Of a stretch of DNA of 64,000 nt, positions 16,045 through 24,462 are shown in pieces. The notes below the pieces were generated by a model. It did no database searches, had not been told where the DNA came from, and was given only the letters and a program-made list of their open reading frames with translations. The position numbers were made by a program, and so were the translations under genes. This DNA is from Comamonas sp. lk (lineage in GTDB: Bacteria > Pseudomonadota > Gammaproteobacteria > Burkholderiales > Burkholderiaceae_C): NCBI RefSeq assembly GCF_900564145.1, contig NZ_UOOB01000001.1, positions 3,784,754 to 3,848,753 of the forward strand, given 5' to 3'. Numbering within the stretch: position 1 is the stretch's first letter; each line of letters opens with the position of its first letter.

Positions 16045-16491
16045 ATGAGCTTGAAAGCCCAGATCACCGAAGACATGAAGAACGCCATGCGCGCCAAAGA
16101 CAGCGTGCGCCTGGGAACCATCCGCCTGCTGCTGGCCGCGATGAAGCAAAAAGAAGTGGACGAGCGCGTGGAGCTTGATGACGCAGCCGTCATCGCCATC
16201 GTCGACAAGCTGCTCAAGCAGCGCAAAGACTCCATCACCGCTTTTGAAACCGCCAACCGCCAGGATCTGGCCGACGTGGAAAAAGCCGAAGTGGAAGTGC
16301 TCAAGGTCTATCTGCCCCAGCGCATGACCGAAGCCGAAATCACCGCTGCCGTCCAAGCCATCGTGGCCGAAGTCGGCGCTTCCGGCCCTGGCGACATGGG
16401 CAAGGTCATGGGCGCCGTGAAGTCCCAGCTGGCAGGCAAGGCCGATATGGGCCTGGTGTCTGCCGCCGTCAAGGCCGCACTGGCTCCTTGA
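16045..16491 (+). CDS. yqeY: GatB/YqeY domain protein
   Basis: 148 residues, the usual size for stand-alone YqeY proteins, which share the tail domain of the GatB amidotransferase subunit. They are thought to bind tRNA, but the cellular role is unclear. Motifs: LKAQITEDMKNAMRAKDSVRLGTIRLLLAAMKQKEVD, then LPQRMTEAEI and GPGDMGKVMGAVKSQLAGKADMG. The start is the ATG at 16045, six bases after AGGAGA; an upstream in-frame start at 16018 lacks a binding site. It sits behind rpsU as in many betaproteobacteria. Confidence 0.95.
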   Translation: MSLKAQITEDMKNAMRAKDSVRLGTIRLLLAAMKQKEVDERVELDDAAVIAIVDKLLKQRKDSITAFETANRQDLADVEKAEVEVLKVYLPQRMTEAEITAAVQAIVAEVGASGPGDMGKVMGAVKSQLAGKADMGLVSAAVKAALAP

Positions 16492-16511
16492 GGCGAACTC
16501 ACGCCACTCCC

Positions 16512-16537
16512 AAAAAGCGCCTGCGGGCGCTTTTTTT
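16512..16537 (+). terminator. Intrinsic terminator after yqeY
   Basis: AAAAAGCGC pairs with GCGCTTTTT around CTGCGG, followed by more T. Confidence 0.85.
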
Positions 16538-16614
16538 GCGTTTGAAATGCGCTAAAAAATATCAATTCAATCGCTACCCACGCTTGCAAACAATAGGCCA
16601 GCGGCATGTAGCAT

Positions 16615-17535
16615 TCAAATCTGCGTGGATTTTTCCATGCCGGAGGTTTCAAAGAACGCCTGCAGAAACTCCACGGCCACGCGCACCTTGGCCGAGCGAC
16701 TCAGACGCGCCGGGTAGACGGCCCAGACATTGGCCTCCTGCCGCCAGGCGGGCAGCAGCTGCACCAGGGTTCCGGCGGCCAGTTCGGCACGCACATCCCA
16801 TAGCGAACGCAGCACAACGCCATGCCCGTCCACCGCCCATTGCACGGCCATCTCGCCGTTGTTGGTCGATAGCGGCCCTGTCACCTTCAGCGTGCGCTCT
16901 TCGGCCCCGGCGCGCAGCTTCCATACGCCGAACGGGTGGTCACGCTCCTTGATCACCAGACAGTCATGGGCGGCAAGCTCATCCACGCTGCGCGGCATGC
17001 TCTTGCGCTGCAGATACGCAGGCGCAGCGCACAGCACGCGGTGGTTGGCTGCCAGCAGGCGTGCAATCAGGTGCGGCGCAATCTCGTCGCCCACGCGCAC
17101 ATCCAGATCAAAGCCCTCGGCCGCCACATCCACAATGCGGTCGAACACCTCCAGCCTCAGCTGCAAGCCGGGGTGAAGCGCTATCAGCTTCGATAGTGCC
17201 GGCGCCACCACCTTGCGCCCGAAGCCAAAGCTGCAGCTCACGCGCAGCAGGCCGCGCGGCTCGCTCTTGGTGGTGCTGACTTCTTCGACCAGATGATCGA
17301 TATCGTCCAGGATGCGCTGCGCCCACTGAAATACCCGCTCGCCCTCTTCCGTCACCGCCACCCGGCGCGTGGTGCGGTGCAGCAGCTTGACGGCCAGCTC
17401 CTGCTCCAGCAGGCGAATGCGCTTGCTCACATAGGCGGGCGAGGCCCCCAGCTCCAGCGCCGCCGCCGCAAAGCTGGCGCGGCGCACCACGACCTGAAAC
17501 ACACGCAGATCTTCCGGCAACAGGTTTTTAAACAC
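16615..17535 (-). CDS. LysR-family regulator, DmlR-like
   Basis: 306 residues. The helix-turn-helix (about 8-65) reads LRVFQVVVRRASFAAAALELGASPAYVSKRIRLLEQELAVKLLHRTTRRVAVTEEG. The first helix and the SPAYVSKRI segment are characteristic of the DmlR/TtuA branch that controls tartrate or D-malate dehydrogenases. The effector domain fills residues 90-300. It is divergent from the dehydrogenase gene at 17619 with 83 bases between them, so it is the probable activator of that gene. No clean T-N11-A palindrome was picked out in the short spacer. Confidence 0.92.
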   Translation of the reverse strand: MFKNLLPEDLRVFQVVVRRASFAAAALELGASPAYVSKRIRLLEQELAVKLLHRTTRRVAVTEEGERVFQWAQRILDDIDHLVEEVSTTKSEPRGLLRVSCSFGFGRKVVAPALSKLIALHPGLQLRLEVFDRIVDVAAEGFDLDVRVGDEIAPHLIARLLAANHRVLCAAPAYLQRKSMPRSVDELAAHDCLVIKERDHPFGVWKLRAGAEERTLKVTGPLSTNNGEMAVQWAVDGHGVVLRSLWDVRAELAAGTLVQLLPAWRQEANVWAVYPARLSRSAKVRVAVEFLQAFFETSGMEKSTQI

Positions 17536-17618
17536 GATCTGTAAACAATCAAAGCACGATAGAACAATTCACTTCATTACAGCATGGTTCAGAATCAGGC
17601 CCATACCAAGGAGTAGCC

Positions 17619-18707
17619 ATGTCCCAAGTGAAGAAGATTGCGGTAATTGCCGGTGACGGCATTGGCAAGGAAGTCATGCCCGAAGGCCTGCGCGCCCTGG
17701 AAGCCGCCGCACAGAAATTCAATTTACCGCTGGAGTTCCACCACTTCGACTGGGCGCATTGCGACTATTACGCGGCCCACGGAAAAATGATGCCCGACGA
17801 CTGGAAGGCCCAGCTCAGCGGCATGGACGCCATCTTCTTTGGCGCCGTGGGCTGGCCGGCCACCGTACCCGACCATGTCTCGCTGTGGGGCTCGCTGCTC
17901 AAGTTCCGCCGCGAGTTTGACCAGTACATCAATTTGCGCCCGGTGCGCCTGTTCGAAGGCGTGCCCTGCCCGCTGGCCGGCCGCAAGCCCGGCGATATCG
18001 ACTACTACGTGGTGCGCGAGAACACCGAGGGCGAGTACACGGCGCTGGGCGGCATCATGTTCGAGGGCACGGAGCGCGAGATCTGCATTCAGGAATCGGT
18101 CTACAGCCGCAAGGGCTCGGAGCGCCTGCTGAAATACGCTTTTGATCTGGCCCAGAGCCGCAGCAAAAAACATGTGACGCTGGCCACCAAGAGCAACGGC
18201 ATCGCGATCAGCATGCCCTGGTGGGACAAGCAGGCCGATGCCATGCACCAGCACTACCCCGATGTGGTGCTGGACAAGCAGCACATCGATATTCTGACGG
18301 CGCGCTTTGTGTTGCAGCCGGGCCGCTTTGACGTGGTGGCCGCCACCAATCTGTTTGGCGACATCCTGTCCGACCTGGGCCCTGCCACCACGGGCACGAT
18401 TGGTCTGGCACCATCGGCCAACCTCAACCCCGAGCGCACCTTCCCTTCGCTGTTCGAGCCGGTCCACGGCTCGGCTCCCGATATCTACGGCAAAAACATT
18501 GCCAACCCGATTGCCATGGTCTGGTCGGCCGCACTGATGCTGGACTTTCTGGGCCACAGCCAAGGCCCGTGGCGCGAAGCCCACGATACCATCGTGACGG
18601 CGATTGAAGAGACCATCAAAACCGGACCCAAGACGCCCGATCTGGGCGGCTCGGCCAACACCACGCAAGTGGGCCAGGCGATTGCGGCCGTGATTGCCCA
18701 GGGCTGA
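17619..18707 (+). CDS. Tartrate/D-malate dehydrogenase (decarboxylating)
   Basis: 362 residues of the isopropylmalate/isocitrate dehydrogenase family. It oxidises tartrate or D-malate with NAD, with decarboxylation depending on substrate. Seen: KIAVIAGDGIGKEVMPEGLRALE at the start, the metal/substrate loop VRENTEGEYTALGG, the catalytic TLATKSNGIAISMPWWD, and NLFGDILSDLGPATTGTIGLAPSANL plus FEPVHGSAPDIYGKNIANP at the cofactor side. The motif FRREFDQYINLRPVRLFEGV marks the TtuC/DmlA branch rather than LeuB. AAGGAG precedes the ATG. The divergent LysR gene is its likely regulator, and a repeat-derived terminator follows. Confidence 0.94.
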   Translation: MSQVKKIAVIAGDGIGKEVMPEGLRALEAAAQKFNLPLEFHHFDWAHCDYYAAHGKMMPDDWKAQLSGMDAIFFGAVGWPATVPDHVSLWGSLLKFRREFDQYINLRPVRLFEGVPCPLAGRKPGDIDYYVVRENTEGEYTALGGIMFEGTEREICIQESVYSRKGSERLLKYAFDLAQSRSKKHVTLATKSNGIAISMPWWDKQADAMHQHYPDVVLDKQHIDILTARFVLQPGRFDVVAATNLFGDILSDLGPATTGTIGLAPSANLNPERTFPSLFEPVHGSAPDIYGKNIANPIAMVWSAALMLDFLGHSQGPWREAHDTIVTAIEETIKTGPKTPDLGGSANTTQVGQAIAAVIAQG

Positions 18708-18719
18708 TATTGCTCTGCA

Positions 18720-18766
18720 ATTGATAGCTGCTTGCGCTTGACGAATAGGCGCAAGCAGCATTTTTT
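18720..18766 (+). terminator. Dispersed repeat acting as terminator of the dehydrogenase gene
   Basis: The repeat core TTGATAGCTGCTTGCGC is present. GCTGCTTGCGC (18727-18737) pairs perfectly with GCGCAAGCAGC (18749-18759), then A and six T. It starts 13 bases after the stop codon. Confidence 0.8.
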
Positions 18767-18861
18767 GCAGAAATCTTCATGCCGCTCGTCGTCTGCTGCT
18801 CAGCGCCTGCTCAATAGCCCAAGCCAGGACAGGCTTGCGGCCGCTGCACCACAATTGCGCC

Positions 18862-19113
18862 ATGACTAATTCTGAACAGCCACGCAACCCTTTGCATGGC
18901 GTGACGCTGGAGCGCATCGTCACCGATCTTGCGGATTACTACGGCTGGGCGGGGCTCAGCGATCGCATCCCCGTGCGCTGCTTTGCCGTTGATCCCAGCG
19001 TCACCTCCAGCCTGCGCTTCTTGCGCAAAACCCCCTGGGCCCGCGAAAAAGTGGAGAGCCTTTACCTCTACATGCTGCGCGAGCAGCGCCGAAACGCCCC
19101 TCGCCAGCCCTGA
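18862..19113 (+). CDS. VF530-family small DNA-binding-like protein
   Basis: 83 residues matching the VF530 family: [61 protein letters not shown]. The family is a compact helical fold suggested to bind DNA, with no firm function. The highly conserved [11 protein letters not shown] block is intact. The start at MTNSEQ is preferred to an upstream in-frame ATG at 18835 because the extra residues (MRPLHHNCA) are not family-like. No operon partner is evident. Confidence 0.88.
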   Translation: MTNSEQPRNPLHGVTLERIVTDLADYYGWAGLSDRIPVRCFAVDPSVTSSLRFLRKTPWAREKVESLYLYMLREQRRNAPRQP

Positions 19114-19140
19114 AACGGCAGCCAGTCACCGCCGCCCGGT

Positions 19141-20061
19141 TCAGCGCCGCATCCAGCGTCCGCCAAACTGATTAACCATCATGCCCAGCAGCACGCCTGC
19201 CGTGCCCAGCCATTGCACGCCGCTGGGAAATTCACCCAGCAGCACCATGGCCGACAACAGACCTATCACCGGCACCAGCAGCGATAGCGGTGCCACGGTG
19301 CTGGCAGCGTAGCGCTGCAGCAGCCGCGTCCACAAGCCATAGCCCAGCAAAGTCGAGAGCAGGGCCAGATAGGCAATCACGCCCAGCTCGCGCAGGCCCA
19401 CCTGCTGCAGCTGGGCCAGCACGGCATCGCCGCCCTCCAGCCACACGGAAAGCCCTAGCAGCGGGGCAATGGGGAACACGCTGGTCCAGACGATGAACGA
19501 CACGGGCTCATACGAGCCCTGCTTGGCCGCCACGCGCGTGAGCAGATTGGAGCCCGCCCACATGGCCGCAGCCCCCACGGTGAGCACAAAGCCCAGCAGC
19601 GTCATATCCGCCGCACCGTTGCCGTGCGCGACACCAATCAGAATCAGGCCGCCGATGGCAATCGTCAGGCCCAGCCATTGCCAGCGCTGGGGCTTCTCGC
19701 CCAGCATGACGGCCGCCAGCAGCATGGTGATGAAGGCCTGGGTCTGCAACACCACCGAGGCCATGCCCGCAGGCATGCCCATCTTCATGCCGGTAAACAG
19801 CAGACCGAACTGGCCCACGCCCTGCACCAGCCCATAGCCCGCCAACAGCCCCCAAGAGAGGTTTTTGGGCGGACGCACGAACAGCAGAAACGGCAGCGAT
19901 GCCGCGACAAAGCGCAGCGCGCACAGCAGCAGCGGCGAGAGCGTGTCCAGCCCCCATTTCATGACCACGAAATTGAGCCCCCACACGACGATGACGATGA
20001 TGGCGCTGAACCAGTCGGACCGGCTCATGCCGGACTGGGACGCGTAAGAGGCTGAACTCAT
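19141..20061 (-). CDS. EamA-family drug/metabolite exporter
   Basis: 306 residues with about ten predicted membrane helices and two EamA repeats (about 12-145 and 160-295). The first opens SAIIVIVVWGLNFVVMKWGLDTLSPLLLCALRFVAASLP, and the second has the matching ending VPVIGLLSAMVLLGEFPSGVQWLGTAGVLLGM. It is close to the E. coli cysteine/O-acetylserine exporter EamA in length and motifs (GLVQGVGQFGLLFTGMKMGMPAGMASVVLQTQAF), though the substrate is not proven. The start MSSASYASQ is chosen over an upstream in-frame ATG because the first helix then begins about residue 17. Confidence 0.9.
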   Translation of the reverse strand: MSSASYASQSGMSRSDWFSAIIVIVVWGLNFVVMKWGLDTLSPLLLCALRFVAASLPFLLFVRPPKNLSWGLLAGYGLVQGVGQFGLLFTGMKMGMPAGMASVVLQTQAFITMLLAAVMLGEKPQRWQWLGLTIAIGGLILIGVAHGNGAADMTLLGFVLTVGAAAMWAGSNLLTRVAAKQGSYEPVSFIVWTSVFPIAPLLGLSVWLEGGDAVLAQLQQVGLRELGVIAYLALLSTLLGYGLWTRLLQRYAASTVAPLSLLVPVIGLLSAMVLLGEFPSGVQWLGTAGVLLGMMVNQFGGRWMRR

Positions 20062-20224
20062 GAAACGCTCACTCGCAGTTGTTGTTGTGTGAAGATCCGA
20101 GTATGGCCGAGGCAGCATGCCTGCGCTCTGCTACCGCCCGGCACTTCCGTCATCGGATTTGGCTTAAAACAAGGCAATAGCCCAATCGACACAAGCGCTT
20201 AATGCTCTTGTTTTAAGAGCGGCA

Positions 20225-20782
20225 TCAATGCAGCTTATAAGCACTGCCTGGGCGCGGCAACAGACTCAGCAAGGCCTTGACGGTGTAGAGCACGATCAGC
20301 GTGCCGCTCAAGTCCCCCAGCACCATGAATACCAGGCCTTCGAGGCTGACCTCCGCTGCGCTGAGCGCAAACCACAGATGGTGCAGCAAAGGGCTGGTAA
20401 TCGCATAAGCCAGGCTGAGCACCAGCAGCCGCCTCGGGGTGAGCTGCTGCAAGCTGGCGCCCAGCCCATACCAGCGCTGCGCCAGCTTGTACGTGGCATA
20501 AGGTGCCAGCGAGGCCAGAACGCCGCCCGCGAAAGCGCGAACCCCATCGTCCGGAAAAAAATAAAAGTAGCAGACCAGCCAGGAGGCCAGCAACAGGCCA
20601 ACGGCCCCTGCCTCGGCAAAAAGCAGCGTGCAAACCAGGCGCATTCCCGCAGGCAGATAGATGTAGTTGATGCCAGTGACAAACTTCAACGAAGAGAACA
20701 GCCATTCATTGAGTAGCAGCGCCAGCAGAAACATCAGCACGGTTGTCAGCACCATGGCCAGCTCGGCCCATAAGCTCTTCAT
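20225..20782 (-). CDS. Integral membrane protein of unknown function
   Basis: 185 residues with about five hydrophobic helices. The segment NEWLFSSLKFVTGINYIYLPAGMRLVCTLLFAEAGAVGLLLASWL followed by FPDDGVRAFAGGVLASLAPYATYKLAQRWYGL resembles MASE1-like sensory membrane regions, but no output domain is attached. It is divergent from the MarR-like gene at 20858, which may regulate it. The conserved-looking LPAGMR(L) motif is shared with such membrane sensors. No firm family was recognised. Confidence 0.75.
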   Translation of the reverse strand: MKSLWAELAMVLTTVLMFLLALLLNEWLFSSLKFVTGINYIYLPAGMRLVCTLLFAEAGAVGLLLASWLVCYFYFFPDDGVRAFAGGVLASLAPYATYKLAQRWYGLGASLQQLTPRRLLVLSLAYAITSPLLHHLWFALSAAEVSLEGLVFMVLGDLSGTLIVLYTVKALLSLLPRPGSAYKLH

Positions 20783-20857
20783 TCTTGTAGCGGAACTGTC
20801 TTTGAGAGAGCGGTATTATCTGCTCTGCCGTGCATGCATTCTCGCTGCCGCAGCCCA

Positions 20858-21211
20858 ATGAAGACCTCTCTATCCGCCGATATCTACCTGCGTTTTTTGC
20901 AACTGGCCGAGGCCATTCGCGGGCTGCCCACGCTCCCGGCACTGGACCCGCTGGAAGAGCGCATGCTGGGCCTCATCGCCAATGCGGGCGCGCGTCAGGA
21001 GCGGCTCAGCGTGCGCGACATGATGGCCAAGAATGAGCTGGGCGCACCGGCCACCATTCACACGCGCCTCAAATCCATGCGCGAAAAAGGCTGGATCGAG
21101 CTGGCCGATACCGAAGACGCACGCCGCAAGCAGCTGGAGCTGACCGAGGCCGCACGCCAGCATTTTGAAAAGCTCTCAGCCTGCATCGTGCAAGCAGCCA
21201 GCGACGCCTAA
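20858..21211 (+). CDS. MarR-like winged-helix regulator
   Basis: 117 residues. The core (about 25-105) is a winged helix: LEERMLGLIANAGARQERLSVRDMMAKNELGAPATIHTRLKSMREKGWIELADTEDARRKQLELTEAARQHFEKL. The ARRKQLELTEAA segment is the MarR/TrmB-type wing. It is shorter than typical MarR proteins at both ends. The start at MKTSLS is preferred over an in-frame ATG at 20834. Divergence from the membrane protein gene, with 75 bases between, suggests local regulation. Confidence 0.82.
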   Translation: MKTSLSADIYLRFLQLAEAIRGLPTLPALDPLEERMLGLIANAGARQERLSVRDMMAKNELGAPATIHTRLKSMREKGWIELADTEDARRKQLELTEAARQHFEKLSACIVQAASDA

Positions 21212-21243
21212 GCCTCGGCGACCAGCCCAGCGATACCCATGAA

Positions 21244-21266
21244 AAAAGCAGCCCGAGGCTGCTTTT
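21244..21266. terminator. Bidirectional terminator between convergent genes
   Basis: AAAAGCAGCC and GGCTGCTTTT pair perfectly around CGA, with A runs on one side and T on the other, serving both the MarR-like gene and pmbA. Confidence 0.85.
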
Positions 21267-21291
21267 CGTTGAACCAAGTGCCGCTAGGCCA

Positions 21292-22713
21292 TCAGCTGCC
21301 GGCCACCTTCATGCGGTTGATCAGGATCGAGCCCACGGTCTTGGCACCGTAGTTGTAGGCATCGGCCCCAATGGCTTCAATGCCCTTGAGCATGTCCTTG
21401 AGGTTGCCGGCAATGGTGATCTCGTGCACGGGGAAGGCGATTTCGCCGTTTTCCACCCAGAAGCCCGAAGCGCCGCGCGAATAGTCGCCCGTCACCGAGT
21501 TCACGCCCTGACCCATCAGCTCCACCACAAACAGACCGGTGCCCAGTTTCTTGAGCATGGCGTTCAGGTCGTCGCCGGCCTTGGTGCGGCGCGAAGTCAT
21601 AGTCAGATTGTGCGAGCCACCGGCATTGCCCGTGGTCTTCATGCCCAACTTGCGAGCCGAGTAGCTGGACAGGAAATAACCCTCCACACGACCGGCATCC
21701 ACCACCTTGCGCTGCTGCACGCGCACGCCTTCTTCGTCAAACGGCGAGCTGCCCTTGCCACCCAGAATGAAGGGATCTTCATCGATGTCGATGTGCTTGG
21801 GGAAAATCTGCTTGCCCAGCGAATCGAGCAAGAACGTGCTCTTGCGGTACAGCGCACTGCCGCTGATGGCCTGCACAAAGCCGCCCAGCAGACCTGCGGC
21901 CAGCGGCGACTCGAACAGCACCGGGCATTCGGTGGTGGGAATCTTGCGGCTGTTCAGGCGGCTCAGCGTGCGTTCTGCGGCGTAACGGCCCACCGCCTCG
22001 GGCGAAGCCAGATCCAGCGCATTGCGCATGGAGCTGTACCAGTAGTCGCGCTGCATCTCGGCATTGCGGCCGGGCAGCTTGGCAATCGGCGCCACCGACA
22101 GACTGTGGCGCGAGCTGGCATAGCCGCCGCGGAAACCATTGGTATGGGCGGTAAAGAAATGGCTTTGCTGGGCCGACACGCCCGCGCCTTCACTGTTGGT
22201 GATGCGCTTATGGGTCTTGAAGGCCGCTTCCTCGCAGCGCAGCGCCAGCTGGGCCGCTTCCTCGCTGTTGATAGCCCAGGGGTGGAACAGCTGCAGATCG
22301 CGGTGGGTACCGGGCAAGGCGATGTCGGCGCTGTCGGGCAGGCGGGCAAACGGATCTTCGGCGGTGAAGCGGGCGATGTCGTAGGCGGCCTGCACCGTCT
22401 GCTGGATGGCAGCTTCCGAAAAGTCCGAGGTGCTGGCGTTGCCACGGCGCTGACCCAGGTACACGGTCACGCCCAGAGACTTGTCACGGTTGCGCTCCAC
22501 GGTCTCCAGCGCGCCCTTGCGCACGCTCACCGAGAGGCCGCAGCCCTCGGAAGCCTCGGCTCCGGCATCGGTGGCGCCAAGCTTTTTGGCGTGCTGCAAA
22601 GCCTGGTCCACCAGGCCTTCAAAAAACGAGGGGCTGAAGCTGAAACCGGCTTGCGGTTCGGATTGGGCCTGTGCACTAGAAGTGCTTGTGGTGCTGGAAC
22701 GAGGTTTTTTCAT
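21292..22713 (-). CDS. pmbA: Metalloprotease-family protein PmbA (TldE)
   Basis: 473 residues. PmbA/TldE pairs with TldD to form a cytoplasmic protease that processes microcin B17 precursor and the CcdA antitoxin; the zinc site is on TldD. Seen: DAGAEASEGCGLSVSVRKGALETVERNRDKSLGVTVYLGQRRG near the N-terminus, the central SHFFTAHTNGFRGGYASSRHSL, and the C-terminal FVVELMGQGVNSVTGDYSRGASGFWVENGEI block typical of the family. tldD is not in this window. The N-terminal 30 residues are serine-rich and not conserved. It is divergent from darP, 64 bases away. Confidence 0.94.
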   Translation of the reverse strand: MKKPRSSTTSTSSAQAQSEPQAGFSFSPSFFEGLVDQALQHAKKLGATDAGAEASEGCGLSVSVRKGALETVERNRDKSLGVTVYLGQRRGNASTSDFSEAAIQQTVQAAYDIARFTAEDPFARLPDSADIALPGTHRDLQLFHPWAINSEEAAQLALRCEEAAFKTHKRITNSEGAGVSAQQSHFFTAHTNGFRGGYASSRHSLSVAPIAKLPGRNAEMQRDYWYSSMRNALDLASPEAVGRYAAERTLSRLNSRKIPTTECPVLFESPLAAGLLGGFVQAISGSALYRKSTFLLDSLGKQIFPKHIDIDEDPFILGGKGSSPFDEEGVRVQQRKVVDAGRVEGYFLSSYSARKLGMKTTGNAGGSHNLTMTSRRTKAGDDLNAMLKKLGTGLFVVELMGQGVNSVTGDYSRGASGFWVENGEIAFPVHEITIAGNLKDMLKGIEAIGADAYNYGAKTVGSILINRMKVAGS

Positions 22714-22777
22714 AGCGGCGGCTATGATAGCCGCCACTGCCGCACGCCCTGTGCAGCCACCGATATTGCCCCTTACC

Positions 22778-23476
22778 ATGCCACGCAAACCTCAAAAAGG
22801 CTATTTCGTCAAAGGCAAGTTCGTCGCCGAAGGCAGCGAACTGGACCTGGAGCTGAAAGCCGAACTCAAAGGCACCTACGATTCCACCAAGACCGATCTC
22901 AAGCGCGAAATGGGTGCGCGACAAGATCTGGGCAAGGAATTGCTGACGCTGCGCGCCGATCTTTTCAAGCGTCTGCCCATCACCGAACAATTGGCCGATG
23001 CGCTCAACGAAGTCAAGCGCATCACCAACTTCGAAGGCAAGCGCCGTCAGATGCAATACGTAGGCAAGCTGATGCGCAAGCTTGACGAATCGCAGCTGGC
23101 CGCCGTTCATGCCGCTCTGGACGAGCAGCGCAACGGCTCGGCCGGTGAAAAAATGGCCCTGCAAGTGGCCGAGCAATGGCGCGACCGCCTGATCGTTGAA
23201 GAAACTGCCCTGCCCATCTGGCTGGAACACTTTCCAGGCAGCGATATTCAGCAGCTGCGCTCGCTGATCCGCCAGGCCCGCAAGGATCTGGAAAAAGCCA
23301 AGGCCGATGCCGCAGCAGCCGCTGCCGAAGCCGGCCCCGACGCTCCCGTCAAGGAAACCACCAAGGGTCGCGCCTACCGCGACCTGTTCCAGCTGGTGCG
23401 CGAGCAACTGTCCACCGCCGGAAAGAATGACAGTGCCAGCACTGCCGCCGACGAAGACGAAGAAGGCGATGAGTAA
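22778..23476 (+). CDS. darP: Ribosome biogenesis factor DarP (YjgA)
   Basis: 232 residues matching YjgA/DarP, a dual-action 50S assembly factor that associates with late large-subunit particles. Motifs: KRELGARQDLGKELLTL-type segment (here KREMGARQDLGKELLTL), LPITEQLADALNEVKRITNFEGKRRQMQYVGKLMR, and ETTKGRAYRDLFQLVREQL at the C-terminus. It is longer than the E. coli protein (about 183 residues) because of an alanine-rich insertion (about 172-185) and an acidic tail ending DEDEEGDE. Its stop overlaps the mog start by eight bases, so the two are translationally coupled. Confidence 0.93.
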   Translation: MPRKPQKGYFVKGKFVAEGSELDLELKAELKGTYDSTKTDLKREMGARQDLGKELLTLRADLFKRLPITEQLADALNEVKRITNFEGKRRQMQYVGKLMRKLDESQLAAVHAALDEQRNGSAGEKMALQVAEQWRDRLIVEETALPIWLEHFPGSDIQQLRSLIRQARKDLEKAKADAAAAAAEAGPDAPVKETTKGRAYRDLFQLVREQLSTAGKNDSASTAADEDEEGDE

Positions 23477-24089
23477 CTTGCCCGATGCCGCGCTGAACCC
23501 GCACGATGCCGTGAAGATCGGCATCGTCTCCATCAGCGACCGCGCCAGCAGCGGTGTGTATGAAGACAAGGGCTTGCCCGCGCTTCAGGCCTGGCTGAGC
23601 CAGGCCCTGCACAACCCCATCACCTTTGAAGCACGGCTGATTCCCGATGAACAAGACGGCATCAGCACCGCGCTGATCGAGCTGGTGAACGCCGGCTGCT
23701 CCCTGGTGCTGACCACCGGCGGCACCGGCCCGGCCCTGCGCGACGTGACGCCCGAGGCCACGCTGGCCGTGGCCGACAAGGAAATGCCCGGCTTTGGCGA
23801 GCAGATGCGCCAGATCAGCCTGGCCTTTGTGCCCACGGCCATTCTTTCGCGCCAGGTGGCGGTGATTCGCGGCAACAGCCTCATCATCAACCTGCCCGGC
23901 CAGCCCAAGGCGATTGCCGAAACGCTGGAAGGCCTGAAAGACGCCGATGGCAAGCAAAAGGTCAACGGCATCTTTGCTGCCGTGCCCTATTGCATCGATC
24001 TGATCGGCGGACCTTACCTGGAAACCCGCGACGAGGTGTGCAAGGCCTTTCGTCCCAAGAATGCGATTCGCGCGCCACGCACGGCCTGA
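23469..24089 (+). CDS. mog: Molybdopterin adenylyltransferase
   Basis: 206 residues. Mog activates molybdopterin with ATP to give adenylyl-molybdopterin before molybdenum insertion. Motifs: KIGIVSISDRASSGVYEDKGLPAL, the phosphate-binding TTGGTGPALRDVTPEAT, MPGFGEQMRQISLAFVPTAILSRQ, and NLPGQPKAIAETL. Length is normal for Mog (E. coli 195). The ATG overlaps the end of darP (ATGAGTAA inside GGCGATGAGTAA), and a strong terminator follows. No other molybdenum cofactor genes are in the window. Confidence 0.95.
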   Translation: MSNLPDAALNPHDAVKIGIVSISDRASSGVYEDKGLPALQAWLSQALHNPITFEARLIPDEQDGISTALIELVNAGCSLVLTTGGTGPALRDVTPEATLAVADKEMPGFGEQMRQISLAFVPTAILSRQVAVIRGNSLIINLPGQPKAIAETLEGLKDADGKQKVNGIFAAVPYCIDLIGGPYLETRDEVCKAFRPKNAIRAPRTA

Positions 24090-24128
24090 AGCCGATACCT
24101 GGTTGCGATAAGCGCCAGCAGCACCACC

Positions 24129-24153
24129 AAAGCAGCCCCCGGGCTGCTTTTTT
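24129..24153 (+). terminator. Intrinsic terminator after mog
   Basis: AAAGCAGCCC pairs with GGGCTGCTTT around CC, followed by three more T. Confidence 0.88.
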
Positions 24154-24155
24154 CA

Positions 24156-24462
24156 TCTTCCGACTCCAACCGCATCCGTCCGCATCCGTCAGTAATCCGC
24201 TATCAAAATAAAAGCACCTAGTGCTTGCTGCATAGGAAATTCAAATACTTTCAGCTTGATACACAAACCATATGCGGCGCCAGCCGCTATGAATTTCGAT
24301 GAGCCCCTTGGGATTTCCCTGCCGTGCTTGCCCCGATGCTGGCGGCTCGCGCCCGCCCTAGCATCGGTGCTGCACTGCAGCGACTTTGCTCATGCACGCT
24401 GCACAGGCTCTCGCCCCGGCCGGTGACGGGAGGCCTGATGTTTGTCATTCACAGGAGACTTC
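24156..24462. other. Intergenic leader of the binding-protein gene
   Basis: Holds a dispersed repeat (24197-24246) and an inverted repeat CCGATGCT/AGCATCGG (24333-24340 with 24360-24367, 19-base loop). CAGGAGAC lies just before the start at 24463. No promoter was chosen with confidence. Confidence 0.5.
24197..24246. repeat. Dispersed repeat copy
   Basis: GCTATCAAAATAAAAGC followed by AGTGCTTGCTGCATAGG and TTCAAATA, matching the repeat family found at 0.95, 34.9 and 40.4 kb. Confidence 0.65.

Noticed and set aside
21424..23085. 553-residue plus-strand reading frame opposite pmbA
   Set aside because: Antisense shadow that joins into darP in a wrong frame; both real genes are well supported.
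24333..24367. Inverted repeat CCGATGCT/AGCATCGG as operator
   Set aside because: Loop of 19 bases and no counterpart at the paralogous gene; too weak to call.
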